Shown in pieces: positions 48,702 through 58,134 of a stretch of DNA of 64,000 nt; within the stretch, counting starts at the first letter, position 1; each line of letters opens with the position of its first letter. The stretch is from Brevundimonas diminuta (GTDB lineage Bacteria; Pseudomonadota; Alphaproteobacteria; Caulobacterales; Caulobacteraceae), in assembly GCF_022654015.1 (NCBI RefSeq), contig NZ_CP073063.1, positions 1,922,001 through 1,986,000 of the forward strand, in the 5' to 3' direction. The notes below the pieces were generated by a model. That model was not told the origin of the DNA and made no database searches. It worked only from the letters and a program-made list of their open reading frames with translations. Both the position numbers and the translations under genes were made by a program.

Positions 48702-50638
48702 GACTTCACTTTCACATAGCTGCCCGGCGCCGGCTCGATGGGCTTGAGCGGGCCCATGGCCGGGTGGCGGGCGGGGATTTGCTTACCGGATCGCGCGCCG
48801 AGCCAGGCCGACCAATGCTCCCACCAGCTGCCGGGATGTTCGACGGCGTCAGCCTGCCATTCGGCCAAGGTCGCGGGCAGGGCAGGGTTGGTCCAGTGCT
48901 GATACTTCTTTGCGGCCGGGGCGTTGATGACGCCGGCGATGTGACCTGACCCGGCCAGGGTGAAGGTCACGTCCTTGCCGCCAAACAATTTGGCGGACCG
49001 ATAAACCGAGTTCATCGGCGCGATGTGATCCTCGCGACTAGCCTGGAAATAGAGCGGGATCTCGACTTTCGACAGGTCCGCCGTCAAGCCGCCGATCTCG
49101 AACTGCCCCTTGGCCAGGGCGTTGGCTCCATACATCTGACGCAGATAGTCGAGATGCAGCGTCTTGGGCATGCGGGTCTGGTCGGCGTTCCAGAACAGCA
49201 GGTCGAAGGCGGGCGGATCCTTGCCCAGCAGATAGTTGCTGATGAAGAAGGACCAGATCAGGTCGTTGGACCGCAGGGCGTTGAACGTTTCCGCCATAGC
49301 CGCGCCCGGCAGGACGCCGCCCGCCGCATCCATCTGACGCTCGATCTCGGCGATCCAGTGTTCGTCGGTGAACAGCAGCAGATCGCCGGCCTCGGCGAAA
49401 TCATGTTGAGCGGCGAAGAAGGTGGCGGCGGCGATGCGCTTGTCGCCCTTGGCCGCCATGTGCGCCAGACCAGCGCCAAGCAGGGTGCCGCCGATGCAAT
49501 AGCCCACGGCGTTCAGATGCTTGGTTCCCGTCTGCTCCAGCGTCTTCTCGACCGCGCGATAGATGCCCTTGTCCAGATAGTCGTCGAAGCCGATGCCGGC
49601 CTTGTCCTTGTCCGGATTGACCCAGGAACAGACGAAGACCGTGAAGCCCTGCGCCGACAGCCAGCGGATCAGCGAGTTCGCCGGCTGCAGGTCCATGATG
49701 TAGAATTTGTTGATCCAGGGCGGGAAAATCAGCAACGGGATGTCGTGCTGGGTCTCGGTCGTCGGCGCGTACTGGATCAGTTCTAACAGCTCATCGCGCC
49801 ACACGACCTGGCCCGGCGCTGTGGCGACGTTCTCGCCCACGACGAACTTGCCATAGTCGGCCTGGCTGATACGCAGCGATCCGCCGCCACGTTCCAGATC
49901 GGCGGCGAAGTTCTGCATGCCCTTCACCAGCGATTCGCCGCTGGTCTCCGCCAAGGCTTTCAGCGCGACGGGATTGGAAGCCAAGAAGTTGGACGGCGAG
50001 AAGGCGTCGGTCAGCAGGCGAGTGAAGAACTGGGCACGACGTTTCAGCGTCGGATCGACGTCTTCGACCCCGGCGATAAGGCCGTTCATCCAGTCCGACG
50101 TCAGCAGATAGGATCGCCGCATCATGTCGAACATCGGGTTTGCGGACCAGGCCGGGTCCTTGAAGCGCTTGTCGACCGGTGCGGGATCGGGCGCCTCGCC
50201 AGCCGCTTGGCGCGCCGTCGACGACCAGAGCTGCATATAGCGGCCAAACAGGTCGGCCTGGGCCTGAATCATCTTGTCGGGCTGGGCCGCGAGGCTGGTC
50301 ATGACCGACGTCATGGCCGGCGCGACGTTGAAGGGATCGGCCGAAAGAGCGGCCGGGCGATCGGCCTGGGTCAGCGCCGCCTCGGCGATCGCGCTCTGGG
50401 CCATCATGGCCGCCTTGGCCAGGTTCATCGACAGGGTTTCGATCAACTCGGCTTGGTTGGGCGTCGCAGCAGTCGGTTCAGGGGTCGGGTGTGCATGGGT
50501 TTCAGAGTTGGCTTCCCGCGTGTCGGCAGGTTTCGACTTGGGCTGGCGAGGCGGGCGGGGCTTGGCGGACGTTGGACGTCCGGCCTTGCGCACAGGGCGG
50601 TCGGGGGCGTCTGTCGGCGTTCTGGGAGTCTTGGCCAT
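48698..50638 (-). CDS. phaC: Class I polyhydroxyalkanoate synthase
   Basis: PhaC polymerises 3-hydroxyacyl-CoA into storage polyester. The 646-residue product starts at ATG 50638 with GAAGGA upstream. After a Pro/Lys/Ala-rich N-terminal extension of about 60 residues comes the PhaC N-terminal domain and the alpha/beta hydrolase core with the nucleophilic Cys in VGYCIGGTLLG, the Asp in REDHIAP and the His in GSGHIAGV. No phaA, phaB or phasin gene is adjacent; the mobilising bdhA lies 28 kb away. It is divergent from the next lipoprotein gene. Confidence 0.96.
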   Translation of the reverse strand: MAKTPRTPTDAPDRPVRKAGRPTSAKPRPPRQPKSKPADTREANSETHAHPTPEPTAATPNQAELIETLSMNLAKAAMMAQSAIAEAALTQADRPAALSADPFNVAPAMTSVMTSLAAQPDKMIQAQADLFGRYMQLWSSTARQAAGEAPDPAPVDKRFKDPAWSANPMFDMMRRSYLLTSDWMNGLIAGVEDVDPTLKRRAQFFTRLLTDAFSPSNFLASNPVALKALAETSGESLVKGMQNFAADLERGGGSLRISQADYGKFVVGENVATAPGQVVWRDELLELIQYAPTTETQHDIPLLIFPPWINKFYIMDLQPANSLIRWLSAQGFTVFVCSWVNPDKDKAGIGFDDYLDKGIYRAVEKTLEQTGTKHLNAVGYCIGGTLLGAGLAHMAAKGDKRIAAATFFAAQHDFAEAGDLLLFTDEHWIAEIERQMDAAGGVLPGAAMAETFNALRSNDLIWSFFISNYLLGKDPPAFDLLFWNADQTRMPKTLHLDYLRQMYGANALAKGQFEIGGLTADLSKVEIPLYFQASREDHIAPMNSVYRSAKLFGGKDVTFTLAGSGHIAGVINAPAAKKYQHWTNPALPATLAEWQADAVEHPGSWWEHWSAWLGARSGKQIPARHPAMGPLKPIEPAPGSYVKVKS

Positions 50639-50722
50639 GATCGTCCTTCGCGCGTCCTGCGCCAGAGGGCGGTTCATCCGCCCTTCCGCGCACCGCGATG
50701 ATGGCATAAGACCATCAAGGAA

Positions 50723-51172
50723 ATGAACGCGTCGCACTCGAAAAAGATGATCCTGATCGCCGCAGCCGCGATCACGACGCCATTGAGCGGCTGTGTCGGC
50801 GCATCCGCCTCCAGGACGGAGGCTGTCTCGCCGCTGGCGCCGCGTATTCAGGAACTGGTCGACGCCAATCGGCGCTATCCGCGCTGGGAAGATTTTCCGG
50901 CAGCGCCGACCGATCTGCCGCCGGTCACTCAGGTCGCATCGAATGTGCAGCGTCTCCAAGGCGACAGCGCGACGCTGACCAGTGAGATCGCACGGATCGA
51001 CTGGACGCTCGGCGACGCCGAGGCGCTCGCCGCCGAAACACGCGCGGCCGTGAACGCCGTTCCGGTGTCGCCTGACGCCGTCCGAACCCAGGCGGATATC
51101 GAGGCCTTCGCCCAAAGCCTGCGTGACAAGGCCAAGGCTCCTCCGCCGCTCGACCGCCGCCCGACGCGATGA
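50723..51172 (+). CDS. Hypothetical lipoprotein upstream of recJ
   Basis: The 149-residue product has a signal with lipobox LSGC (about residues 9-24) and a mature part rich in Ala/Pro with RYPRWEDFPAAPTDLPP, then a long helical coiled-coil-like region (about 75-130). It belongs to no family I can name, though this small lipoprotein type often precedes recJ in Caulobacterales. Start could also be the internal ATG at residue 9. Confidence 0.75.
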   Translation: MNASHSKKMILIAAAAITTPLSGCVGASASRTEAVSPLAPRIQELVDANRRYPRWEDFPAAPTDLPPVTQVASNVQRLQGDSATLTSEIARIDWTLGDAEALAAETRAAVNAVPVSPDAVRTQADIEAFAQSLRDKAKAPPPLDRRPTR

Positions 51173-51211
51173 CCGGTCGCGCGGGAGGCAGAATCCCGCG
51201 ATAATGTGCTG

Positions 51212-53023
51212 ATGGCAGACGACGGCGGCGCAAAGACACTGAACGCATTCCTCGGCGTGTCTCGATCCCTGTCCGGGCGCGCCTGGCGTCAACGTCCGGC
51301 CGACGCCGCAACGACGCGCGCACACATGCAGACCCTGAATCTGGAAGAACCGTTGGCCCGGGCCTTGGCCTCTCGGGGCGTACGTCCAGACCAGGGCCAG
51401 GATTTCCTTACCCCGACCCTGCGCGCCCTGTTTCCCGATCCGTCCAGCTTTATGGATATGGACGCAGCGGCTGATGCGATCCTGAACGCGCTTCAGGCCA
51501 AGGCGAACATTCATGTGTTCGCCGACTACGACGTGGACGGCGCCTCCAGCGCGGCGCTGCTGGTGCGTTGGTTTCGGGCGATGGGCCATCCGCTTTCGAT
51601 CTATGTTCCGGACCGCATGACCGAAGGTTACGGCCCCAGCGCCAAGGCCTTCGACACGCTGAAGGCCTCGGGCGCGGACCTGGTCATTACGGTCGATTGC
51701 GGGGCGGCGGCGAACGAAGCCCTGGCCCATGCGGCCGCCATCGCCCTGAACGTCGTCGTTATCGATCACCACCTGATGCGCAGCGAGCCGCCGACGGCGT
51801 TGGCGGTCGTCAATCCGAACCGGCCGGGCTGCAACTCGGGTCAGGGGAATCTGGCGGCGGCAGGCGTCGTGTTCGTGCTTCTGGCGGCGCTGAACCGGGA
51901 GGGGCGGCGTCGGGGCCTGTTCGCCGAGAGGATCGAGCCGGACATTCGTCAGTGGCTGGATCTGGCGGCCCTGGGCGCCATCTGCGACGTGACCGGGCTA
52001 ACCGGCTTCAATCGCGCGCTGACCGGCCTTGGTCTGAAGGTCATGAGCGACTGGCGCAATCCGGGTCTGCGCGCGCTGTTGGCGGCGGCCGGCGCCGAAC
52101 CGGGACCGGCCAAGAGCAATCATGCTGGCTTCATCTTGGGGCCGCGCATCAATGCGGGAGGACGCATCGGTCGCTCCGACCTCGGCGCACGGCTGCTGTC
52201 GACGGACGACGCGGCCGAGGCGGAGGCCCTGGCGATCGAACTCGATGCACTGAACCTGTCGCGCCGCGATGTCGAGCGGGCCGTCACCGACGCCGCCGTT
52301 CGTCGGGTCGAGGCGACCGGCGCCCATGCCGACGAAAGCGCCGTCGTCGTGGTCGCGGGCGAGGACTGGCACCCCGGCGTCGTCGGGATCGTCGCCGGCC
52401 GTTTGCGCGAGCGCTGGCGCAAGCCGGTGATCGTCATTGGCGTCGATCCCGTCACTGGTCTCGGGAAGGGCTCGGGCCGGTCACAGCCAGGCATGAACTT
52501 GGGACGCGCGATCCAGGCGGCCTGGGAGAGCGGGATCCTGCTCGCTGGCGGCGGTCATGCCATGGCGGCAGGCCTGACGATGGACAGTGCGCGCGTGTCC
52601 GAGCTGATCGCCTTCCTGAACGAAAAACTAGCCACCGAAAGGGTCGAAGCTGTCGCTCAGGACGTGCTGGAGATCGACGCCTTGATCGACCCGGCGGCAG
52701 CGACGCGCGATCTGTTCGAATCGTTCGAGCGTTTGGCCCCATTCGGCCCCGCCAACCCCGAACCCAGCTTCGCCCTGAGCGGCGTTCAAGCTCGCGAACC
52801 CGTCGCCATGAATGGCGGTCATGTGCGGTGCCGTCTGGTCGGTCCGGATGGCGCTTCGGTCAAGGCCATCGCTTGGCGCTGCGCCGATCTGCCGACGGGC
52901 CAGGCCTTGCTGTCGGGGCAGGGCGGACTGAGCGTCGTGGGCCGGCTGAAGGCTGACGACTGGAATGGCCGCAAGGGCGTGCAGTTCGAGATTGAGGATG
53001 TCGCCGATCCTCGAATGATCTGA
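51212..53023 (+). CDS. recJ: Single-stranded-DNA-specific exonuclease RecJ
   Basis: RecJ is a 5'-3' single-strand exonuclease used in recombination and mismatch repair. The ATG at 51212 gives 603 residues; a GTG two codons earlier is possible. The DHH phosphoesterase motifs are present: VFADYDVDGASS, ITVDCG, VIDHHLM, and the DHHA1 segment with GGHAMAAGLTM. The C-terminal OB domain has PNPEPSFALSG. Confidence 0.95.
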   Translation: MADDGGAKTLNAFLGVSRSLSGRAWRQRPADAATTRAHMQTLNLEEPLARALASRGVRPDQGQDFLTPTLRALFPDPSSFMDMDAAADAILNALQAKANIHVFADYDVDGASSAALLVRWFRAMGHPLSIYVPDRMTEGYGPSAKAFDTLKASGADLVITVDCGAAANEALAHAAAIALNVVVIDHHLMRSEPPTALAVVNPNRPGCNSGQGNLAAAGVVFVLLAALNREGRRRGLFAERIEPDIRQWLDLAALGAICDVTGLTGFNRALTGLGLKVMSDWRNPGLRALLAAAGAEPGPAKSNHAGFILGPRINAGGRIGRSDLGARLLSTDDAAEAEALAIELDALNLSRRDVERAVTDAAVRRVEATGAHADESAVVVVAGEDWHPGVVGIVAGRLRERWRKPVIVIGVDPVTGLGKGSGRSQPGMNLGRAIQAAWESGILLAGGGHAMAAGLTMDSARVSELIAFLNEKLATERVEAVAQDVLEIDALIDPAAATRDLFESFERLAPFGPANPEPSFALSGVQAREPVAMNGGHVRCRLVGPDGASVKAIAWRCADLPTGQALLSGQGGLSVVGRLKADDWNGRKGVQFEIEDVADPRMI

Positions 53024-53053
53024 CGACGGCTTCAAAAAACTGAAAATCCACGC

Positions 53054-53082
53054 TTGCACCGCCCCGAGGGCGCGGCTATATC
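53054..53082 (+). promoter_or_regulatory. Promoter of tRNA-Glu
   Basis: TTGCAC (53054-53059), a 17-base spacer and TATATC (53077-53082), 19 bases before the mature tRNA end. Confidence 0.6.
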
Positions 53083-53101
53083 GCCGGCTCTCCCGCGCAG
53101 C

Positions 53102-53176
53102 GGTCCCTTCGTCTATCGGTTAGGACGTCAGGTTTTCAACCTGAAAAGAGGGGTTCGACTCCCCTAGGGACTGCCA
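53102..53176 (+). tRNA. tRNA-Glu (anticodon TTC)
   Basis: The 75-base cloverleaf has acceptor GGTCCCT/AGGGACT, anticodon stem TCAGG/CCTGA with loop TTTTCAA (anticodon TTC), T loop TTCGACT and encoded CCA. Confidence 0.97.
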
Positions 53177-53353
53177 CGCGGGCAGGACTATGGTTGAGCC
53201 TTTGAGGCTCCCGGCAAGCAGCCTAGCTCAGATAGCACGAGAGACTGGCGGTCTTCGCCAGCGCCTGCGATGCGCGTCTGCACTCCCCCAAACGCAAGCT
53301 TCTGCATAGACGCGCATTTTCCGCTTTTCAAAATTTCGCGGAACGGTGTTAAA

Positions 53354-53382
53354 TATAAAACGAGTCCGCTGGAGGCGCGGAC
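53354..53382 (+). promoter_or_regulatory. AT-rich -10 and 5' leader hairpin of the cold-shock gene
   Basis: A TATAAA box (53354-53359) in an AT-rich stretch is followed by a hairpin, GTCCGC (53364-53369) with GCGGAC (53377-53382), and then GGGGG/TTTTT just before the GTG start. The -35 is not clear. A leader hairpin next to the ribosome site is reminiscent of cold-shock mRNA leaders; I infer but cannot show temperature control. The preceding 53177-53350 holds no gene I can support. Confidence 0.4.
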
Positions 53383-53394
53383 GGGGGTTTTTAA

Positions 53395-53934
<540 letters not shown>

Positions 53935-53955
53935 TCCAGCGCCCAGGAGAGGCGT

Positions 53956-54435
53956 ATGATCAAGGCGACGAGACGTTTTGCGATGGCGGGGCTTATTATG
54001 CTCGCGCTCGCCGGATGCGCGGCCAAGGCGCCGGTCGGTCCCAATGGCGAGCCGCTGCAGAAGCTGGCCGTGGTGACCACGTCGGGCGAGCATCAGTTCT
54101 GGGTCGAAATCGCCGACGAAGAGCCCGAACGTCAACGGGGGCTGATGTTCCGTCCGCCGCTTGAGGCGGACCGTGGCATGCTGTTCCAGTGGCCGGGCGA
54201 ATCGCCGCGCGAGCAAAGCTTCTGGATGCGCAATACGCCCAGTTCGCTGGACATTCTGTATATCGATCCGCAGGGCCGGATCGTCTCCATCGCTTCGCAC
54301 GCCACGCCCTTCTCCGAGGCGCCGATCCCTTCCAATGGCGCCGCCAACGGCGTCCTGGAACTGCGGGCAGGGCGGGCGGCCGAAATCAACGCGAAGCCGG
54401 GCGACAAAGTTTTACATCCTTATTTCAAGCCTTGA
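53956..54435 (+). CDS. DUF192 lipoprotein
   Basis: The 159-residue product has a signal with lipobox LAGC (residues 1-22) and a DUF192 domain: [43 protein letters not shown] and the end [11 protein letters not shown]. The fold is a small beta barrel of unknown function, widespread and often secreted. It lies 22 bases after the cold-shock gene and ends 45 bases before tRNA-Pro. Confidence 0.92.
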   Translation: MIKATRRFAMAGLIMLALAGCAAKAPVGPNGEPLQKLAVVTTSGEHQFWVEIADEEPERQRGLMFRPPLEADRGMLFQWPGESPREQSFWMRNTPSSLDILYIDPQGRIVSIASHATPFSEAPIPSNGAANGVLELRAGRAAEINAKPGDKVLHPYFKP

Positions 54436-54464
54436 TTGCGGATCGCGTCGCGAAGTGCCAATAG
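54436..54464 (+). promoter_or_regulatory. Candidate promoter of tRNA-Pro(TGG)
   Basis: TTGCGG (54436-54441), 17-base spacer, CAATAG (54459-54464), 17 bases before the tRNA 5' end. The -35 overlaps the end of the DUF192 gene region. Confidence 0.35.
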
Positions 54465-54480
54465 AGCGCTCCGTTCGGTC

Positions 54481-54557
<77 letters not shown>

Positions 54558-54634
54558 ACGGAAGGCCGCTGGATCATATGTCCAGCGCGCGTTATGGCAG
54601 GGTCACAGACCCCGCCGTCACTGAGGATTTCGCC

Positions 54635-54940
54635 ATGTTGGCTCGCATCTACCGCCCGGCCAAAACTGCGATGCAGTCGGGCAAGGCCAAGAGCCGCGAC
54701 TGGCGGCTGGAATTCGAACCGGCGTCGGCGCGGACCATCGATCCGCTGATGGGCTGGACCAGCTCCACCGACATGAACGGCCAGGTTCGTCTTAGCTTCG
54801 AATCGAAGGAAGAGGCGATCGAATACGCCGAGCGTCACGGCATCGCCTTCCGCTTGCACGAGCCGAACGATCCGCCGGTGATCATCAAGGCCTATGCCGA
54901 CAACTTCGCCACCAACCGCAAGCAGTCCTGGACGCACTGA
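54635..54940 (+). CDS. NDUFS4-type accessory subunit of respiratory complex I
   Basis: The 101-residue product starts at ATG 54635 with GAGG eight bases upstream. It matches the ETC complex I subunit family (human NDUFS4, 18 kDa): LARIYRPAKTAMQSG, WRLEFEP, PLMGWTSSTDM, LSFESKEEAIEYAERHG and a C-terminal SWTH. The subunit is one of the accessory proteins shared by alphaproteobacteria and mitochondria. It lies between tRNA-Pro and tRNA-Arg, away from the nuo genes, as is usual. Confidence 0.94.
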   Translation: MLARIYRPAKTAMQSGKAKSRDWRLEFEPASARTIDPLMGWTSSTDMNGQVRLSFESKEEAIEYAERHGIAFRLHEPNDPPVIIKAYADNFATNRKQSWTH

Positions 54941-54959
54941 CGCCTGACGTCTTGCCAGA

Positions 54960-55036
54960 GCGCCCATAGCTCAACCGGATAGAGCACCCGCCTTCTAAGC
55001 GGGATGTTGCAGGTTCGAGTCCTGCTGGGCGCGCCA
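54960..55036 (+). tRNA. tRNA-Arg (anticodon TCT)
   Basis: The 77-base cloverleaf has acceptor GCGCCCA/TGGGCGC, anticodon stem CCCGC/GCGGG with loop CTTCTAA (anticodon TCT, reads AGA and AGG), T loop TTCGAGT and encoded CCA. Confidence 0.97.
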
Positions 55037-55063
55037 TCTCCGGCGCCTTCGAGGGGCTGATCC

Positions 55064-56020
55064 ATGACCGACCATCAGACCTCGTCCGATCAAGCCGTCC
55101 GTGTCGCTGCACTCTACCGGTTCGCGCCGGTGGCCAACCCCGAAGCCGTACGCATGACGCTTCAGGCAGTCTGCGACGATGGGCAGGTGAGGGGAACCCT
55201 TCTCGTCGCGCCGGAGGGTCTGAACGGCACCATCGCCGGATCAGAGGCGGCCATCGCAGCGGTGCTGTCCGCGATCCATGCCATGCCAGGCTTCGAGACG
55301 CTAGAACTCAAATACGCCTGGACAGACGCCCTGCCTTTCCACCGGATGAAGGTGCGCGTCAAACGCGAGATCGTCACCATGGGACAGCCAGATCTGGACC
55401 CTGCCAATCAGGCGGGTGTGTACGTTTCACCTACGGACTGGAACGCGCTGATCACCGATCCCGAGACCTTGGTGATCGATACGCGCAACGACTATGAGGG
55501 CGAGATCGGCGCGTTCGAACGGGCCGTTCAACCCAATACTCGCAGCTTTCGCGATTTCCCAGACTGGTTCCGCAGCGAAGGTCGCGCGCTGATTGAGCAG
55601 ACCGGCGCCAAGCGCGTGGCCATGTACTGCACCGGCGGCATTCGCTGCGAAAAATCGACCGCCTTCCTGAAGGCTGAGGGTGTGGAGAACGTCCACCATC
55701 TGGAAGGCGGCATCCTCCGCTATCTTGAGACAGTCGATGAGGATCAGAGCCTATGGCGTGGGTCCTGTTTCGTTTTCGACGAACGCGTCTCGGTCGGGCA
55801 CGGCCTGAGCCAAGGTCCCCACACCCTGTGCCGGGGATGTCGTCTGCCAGTGGACGAGGCCGGTCGCGCTTCGCCGCGCTATGTCGAAGGCGTGTGCTGC
55901 GAGCGCTGTCACGACGCCCGCGACGCGGTCCAGCGGCAGCGCTATGCCGAGCGTCACAGGCAGATGGAAATGGCCCGCGAACGCGGCGAGACGCATCTGG
56001 GATCAGCTCAGAAAGACTAA
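55064..56020 (+). CDS. trhO: tRNA uridine(34) hydroxylase TrhO (rhodanese family)
   Basis: TrhO hydroxylates U34 in some tRNAs as a step to 5-methoxyuridine and related modifications. The 318-residue product has an N-terminal UPF0176-type domain (about 1-110, with GLNGTIAG and ALPFHRMKVRVK) and a rhodanese domain whose active Cys is in MYCTGGIRCEK, then a C-terminal Cys-rich tail (CRGC, CCERC) that probably binds zinc. It is 30 bases from tRNA-Arg. Confidence 0.94.
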   Translation: MTDHQTSSDQAVRVAALYRFAPVANPEAVRMTLQAVCDDGQVRGTLLVAPEGLNGTIAGSEAAIAAVLSAIHAMPGFETLELKYAWTDALPFHRMKVRVKREIVTMGQPDLDPANQAGVYVSPTDWNALITDPETLVIDTRNDYEGEIGAFERAVQPNTRSFRDFPDWFRSEGRALIEQTGAKRVAMYCTGGIRCEKSTAFLKAEGVENVHHLEGGILRYLETVDEDQSLWRGSCFVFDERVSVGHGLSQGPHTLCRGCRLPVDEAGRASPRYVEGVCCERCHDARDAVQRQRYAERHRQMEMARERGETHLGSAQKD

Positions 56021-56027
56021 GATCGCC

Positions 56028-56834
56028 TCAACGATGGGGCGGGCGAGGGAAGAAGGCGCTGGTGCGGGCGGCATAGACCTCGAACACCTTTGGTCTTGAT
56101 TGTCGCATATGCTCTTCCAGCAAGGGCACGCCGGACACCTTGGTCAGAAGCCAATACATGTAGGCTGGGCCGGTCAGCGCCAGCCAACCCCAAGGCCATT
56201 CACCGCTCAGATTGATGGCGAATACGGGCCAGGCGCACCAACTCACCCACTCGAAGAAATAGTTCGGGTGGCGTGACCAGGCCCACAGACCGACATCGCA
56301 GACACCACCCTTGTTGGCCGGGTTGCGTTTGAAGGCCGCCAACTGGCGATCGGAAACGGCTTCTCCAACCAGGGCTCCGACAAAGATCAGCGTCGCTATC
56401 GCATCCTGGAGCGTCAGGCCCGGCGCCGGATTACGCGCCGCCGCCATCACGCTGAGCGCCAGGAAGGCGGCGGCTCCGGCTTGCAACATAAGGAAGCCGA
56501 ACATCTTGATCTGATAACCGGCGCCCCAGTCCTCTCGCAGACGCGCGTAGCGAGCGTCTTCGCGCTCCTCGTGGGCGGCGCGAACAGCGATGTGAGATCC
56601 TAGCCGCAAGCCCCAAAGGCCGATCAGCAGCGCTGCCAGATACTGGCGCAACGACGGAGTGGCGCCGTCGATCGGAAACAGCGCGACGCCGACGCCGGCT
56701 GCTCCCAGTCCGAGCGACCAGAAGGCGTCCGCCCAGCCGCCCTGACCGGTTCGTTTCTGAACCAGCCAGGCCATAGACATGACAACAACGAGAAACAGGG
56801 CGGCGACACCCCAAATGGTCGCAAGAGCCGTCAC
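56028..56834 (-). CDS. DUF1295 (steroid 5-alpha-reductase-like) membrane protein
   Basis: The 268-residue product starts at a GTG overlapping the chrR stop as GTGA; a longer frame to 56870 lies inside chrR. It has about six helices and the DUF1295 signature region with WSRHPNYFFEWVSWC and GVPLLEEHMRQSRP. In Rhodobacter sphaeroides DUF1295-type and DUF1365-type genes belong to the RpoE singlet-oxygen regulon. The natural substrate is unknown. It is third in the rpoE-chrR operon. Confidence 0.9.
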   Translation of the reverse strand: MTALATIWGVAALFLVVVMSMAWLVQKRTGQGGWADAFWSLGLGAAGVGVALFPIDGATPSLRQYLAALLIGLWGLRLGSHIAVRAAHEEREDARYARLREDWGAGYQIKMFGFLMLQAGAAAFLALSVMAAARNPAPGLTLQDAIATLIFVGALVGEAVSDRQLAAFKRNPANKGGVCDVGLWAWSRHPNYFFEWVSWCAWPVFAINLSGEWPWGWLALTGPAYMYWLLTKVSGVPLLEEHMRQSRPKVFEVYAARTSAFFPRPPHR

Positions 56835-57469
56835 AGGCGAACGAAGGGCTGGATCAGCTTGCCGATCCATCCATCCAGCTGGATCTGACCGTCAAGCGCG
56901 ACAACGCACAGGCACGGCTCGTCCGACACTACACGAGGTTGGTGCAGCACCTCCGGATCCGCCTCTTCGAAGTCCCCCACATCGAACCGCTCGGTTTCGG
57001 TCGCATAGGCGCCGGAGATGACACAGGTCAGCTCGACGCCGCCATGCGTGTGTTTTGGCGTCTCACGACCCGACTCGATCTTCAGAAGAATGACGCGGCA
57101 ATCACCATCCCGCGGCGCATGGACATCGCGCACACGCATGCCGGGTCCGACCCAGCGCCATGGACCCAGCGCATAGCGGCGCAGCGGCTCGGGCAGCTCG
57201 GGCATGTCGTTCAGGGGCGCGCTGTGACTGGCTTTGCCGGCATCCGTCTCGATCCGCGCCATCGCCAAGGCGAGGGCATCATTGGACAAGGGGGAGGGGG
57301 AGGTCTCGTCCAGAAACTCCCCGCCCACGGTCTGCAGGTCTCGCACCCAGGCGTCATTGGCCGGCCGCATCGCCAGATGCGCCGCCATCACCACAGCCTC
57401 GGGCGGGCTGAGCGTGCCGGCCGCATAGGCCAGCAAACGTTCTTCGGAGGGATTGCGCTGAGATGTCAT
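56831..57469 (-). CDS. ChrR-family anti-sigma factor with degenerate zinc site
   Basis: The 212-residue product has the two ChrR domains. In Rhodobacter ChrR the N-terminal domain binds zinc with H6, H31, C35 and C38 and holds sigma; here H31 is present but the positions read N6, R35 and N38 (HLAMRPANDAW). The C-terminal cupin keeps HTHGGVE and a further His in VLHQPRV, so its metal site looks intact. It is co-translated with the sigma gene by an ATGA overlap. In the well-studied case ChrR releases RpoE under singlet oxygen. Confidence 0.9.
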   Translation of the reverse strand: MTSQRNPSEERLLAYAAGTLSPPEAVVMAAHLAMRPANDAWVRDLQTVGGEFLDETSPSPLSNDALALAMARIETDAGKASHSAPLNDMPELPEPLRRYALGPWRWVGPGMRVRDVHAPRDGDCRVILLKIESGRETPKHTHGGVELTCVISGAYATETERFDVGDFEEADPEVLHQPRVVSDEPCLCVVALDGQIQLDGWIGKLIQPFVRL

Positions 57470-58095
57470 CGCGCAGCCTCCTCAGACGGCGCGAGGATCA
57501 AACGAAGCTTGGTCATGGCGTTACGAATACGGGATTTGACGGTGCCGAGCGGCAGGCCGAGATGTTTGGCGATCTCGGAATGAGAGTTGTCCATGAAGAA
57601 GGCCAAACGCAGGACCTCCACATGATCAGCGCTGAGCCGCGCTAGGGCATCACGCACGCGATCCGCGTCTTGCGATATCGACAGCAGTTCATCAGGTCGG
57701 CGGACATCGTCCCCCGCCAGCTCGATTTCGGGCGTCGGCAGGGGACGCGCATCACGGCGCAGCATGTCCAGGCGACGGTTGCGAGCGATGGTGAAAATCC
57801 ACGTGGCGGCGCGCGCCTTGGACGCATCAAACAGGTCCGCCTTGCGCCACACGGTCAACATGGCGTCCTGCGCGAAGTCCTCGGCCGCGCCGGGCGTCGC
57901 GCCCGACTTGATCAGCCAGGCCTTCAGCCGCGGAGCAAAGTAGGCGAAGAGCGCAGCGAAGGCGTCGCGATCGCGCCTCAGGGCGATCTGTTCGATCAGA
58001 CGATCGTGGAGCAACGGATCAGGCAAGCTGTCGAGCGCCTTCACGCGGTTTGACCGACATGGCGTTGATGCGAAGGATAATGGCTCGGCATGCAT
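57466..58095 (-). CDS. ECF sigma factor, RpoE/ECF11 type
   Basis: The 209-residue product starts at ATG 58095; GTG near 58044 is an alternative. Region 2 shows QDAMLTVWRKADLFD and WIFTIARNRRLDMLRR, and region 4 shows LSADHVEVLRLAFF with the recognition helix GLPLGTVKSRIRNAM. The divergent partner genes and the ChrR partner place it in the singlet-oxygen/peroxide responsive ECF11 group. The candidate -10 lies just seven bases from the ATG, so its mRNA may be leaderless. Confidence 0.94.
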   Translation of the reverse strand: MHAEPLSFASTPCRSNRVKALDSLPDPLLHDRLIEQIALRRDRDAFAALFAYFAPRLKAWLIKSGATPGAAEDFAQDAMLTVWRKADLFDASKARAATWIFTIARNRRLDMLRRDARPLPTPEIELAGDDVRRPDELLSISQDADRVRDALARLSADHVEVLRLAFFMDNSHSEIAKHLGLPLGTVKSRIRNAMTKLRLILAPSEEAAR

Positions 58096-58102
58096 GAACA
58101 CT

Positions 58103-58130
58103 AATACGCTCAGCGGAAATGTCTGGATCA
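58103..58130 (-). promoter_or_regulatory. ECF11-type promoter of the sigma-chrR operon
   Basis: Leftward TGATCC (58125-58130), a 16-base spacer and CGTATT (58103-58108), resembling the RpoE/ECF11 consensus TGATCC with a CGTA-type -10. This suggests autoregulation of the sigma-anti-sigma operon. Confidence 0.7.
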
Positions 58131-58134
58131 ATCG

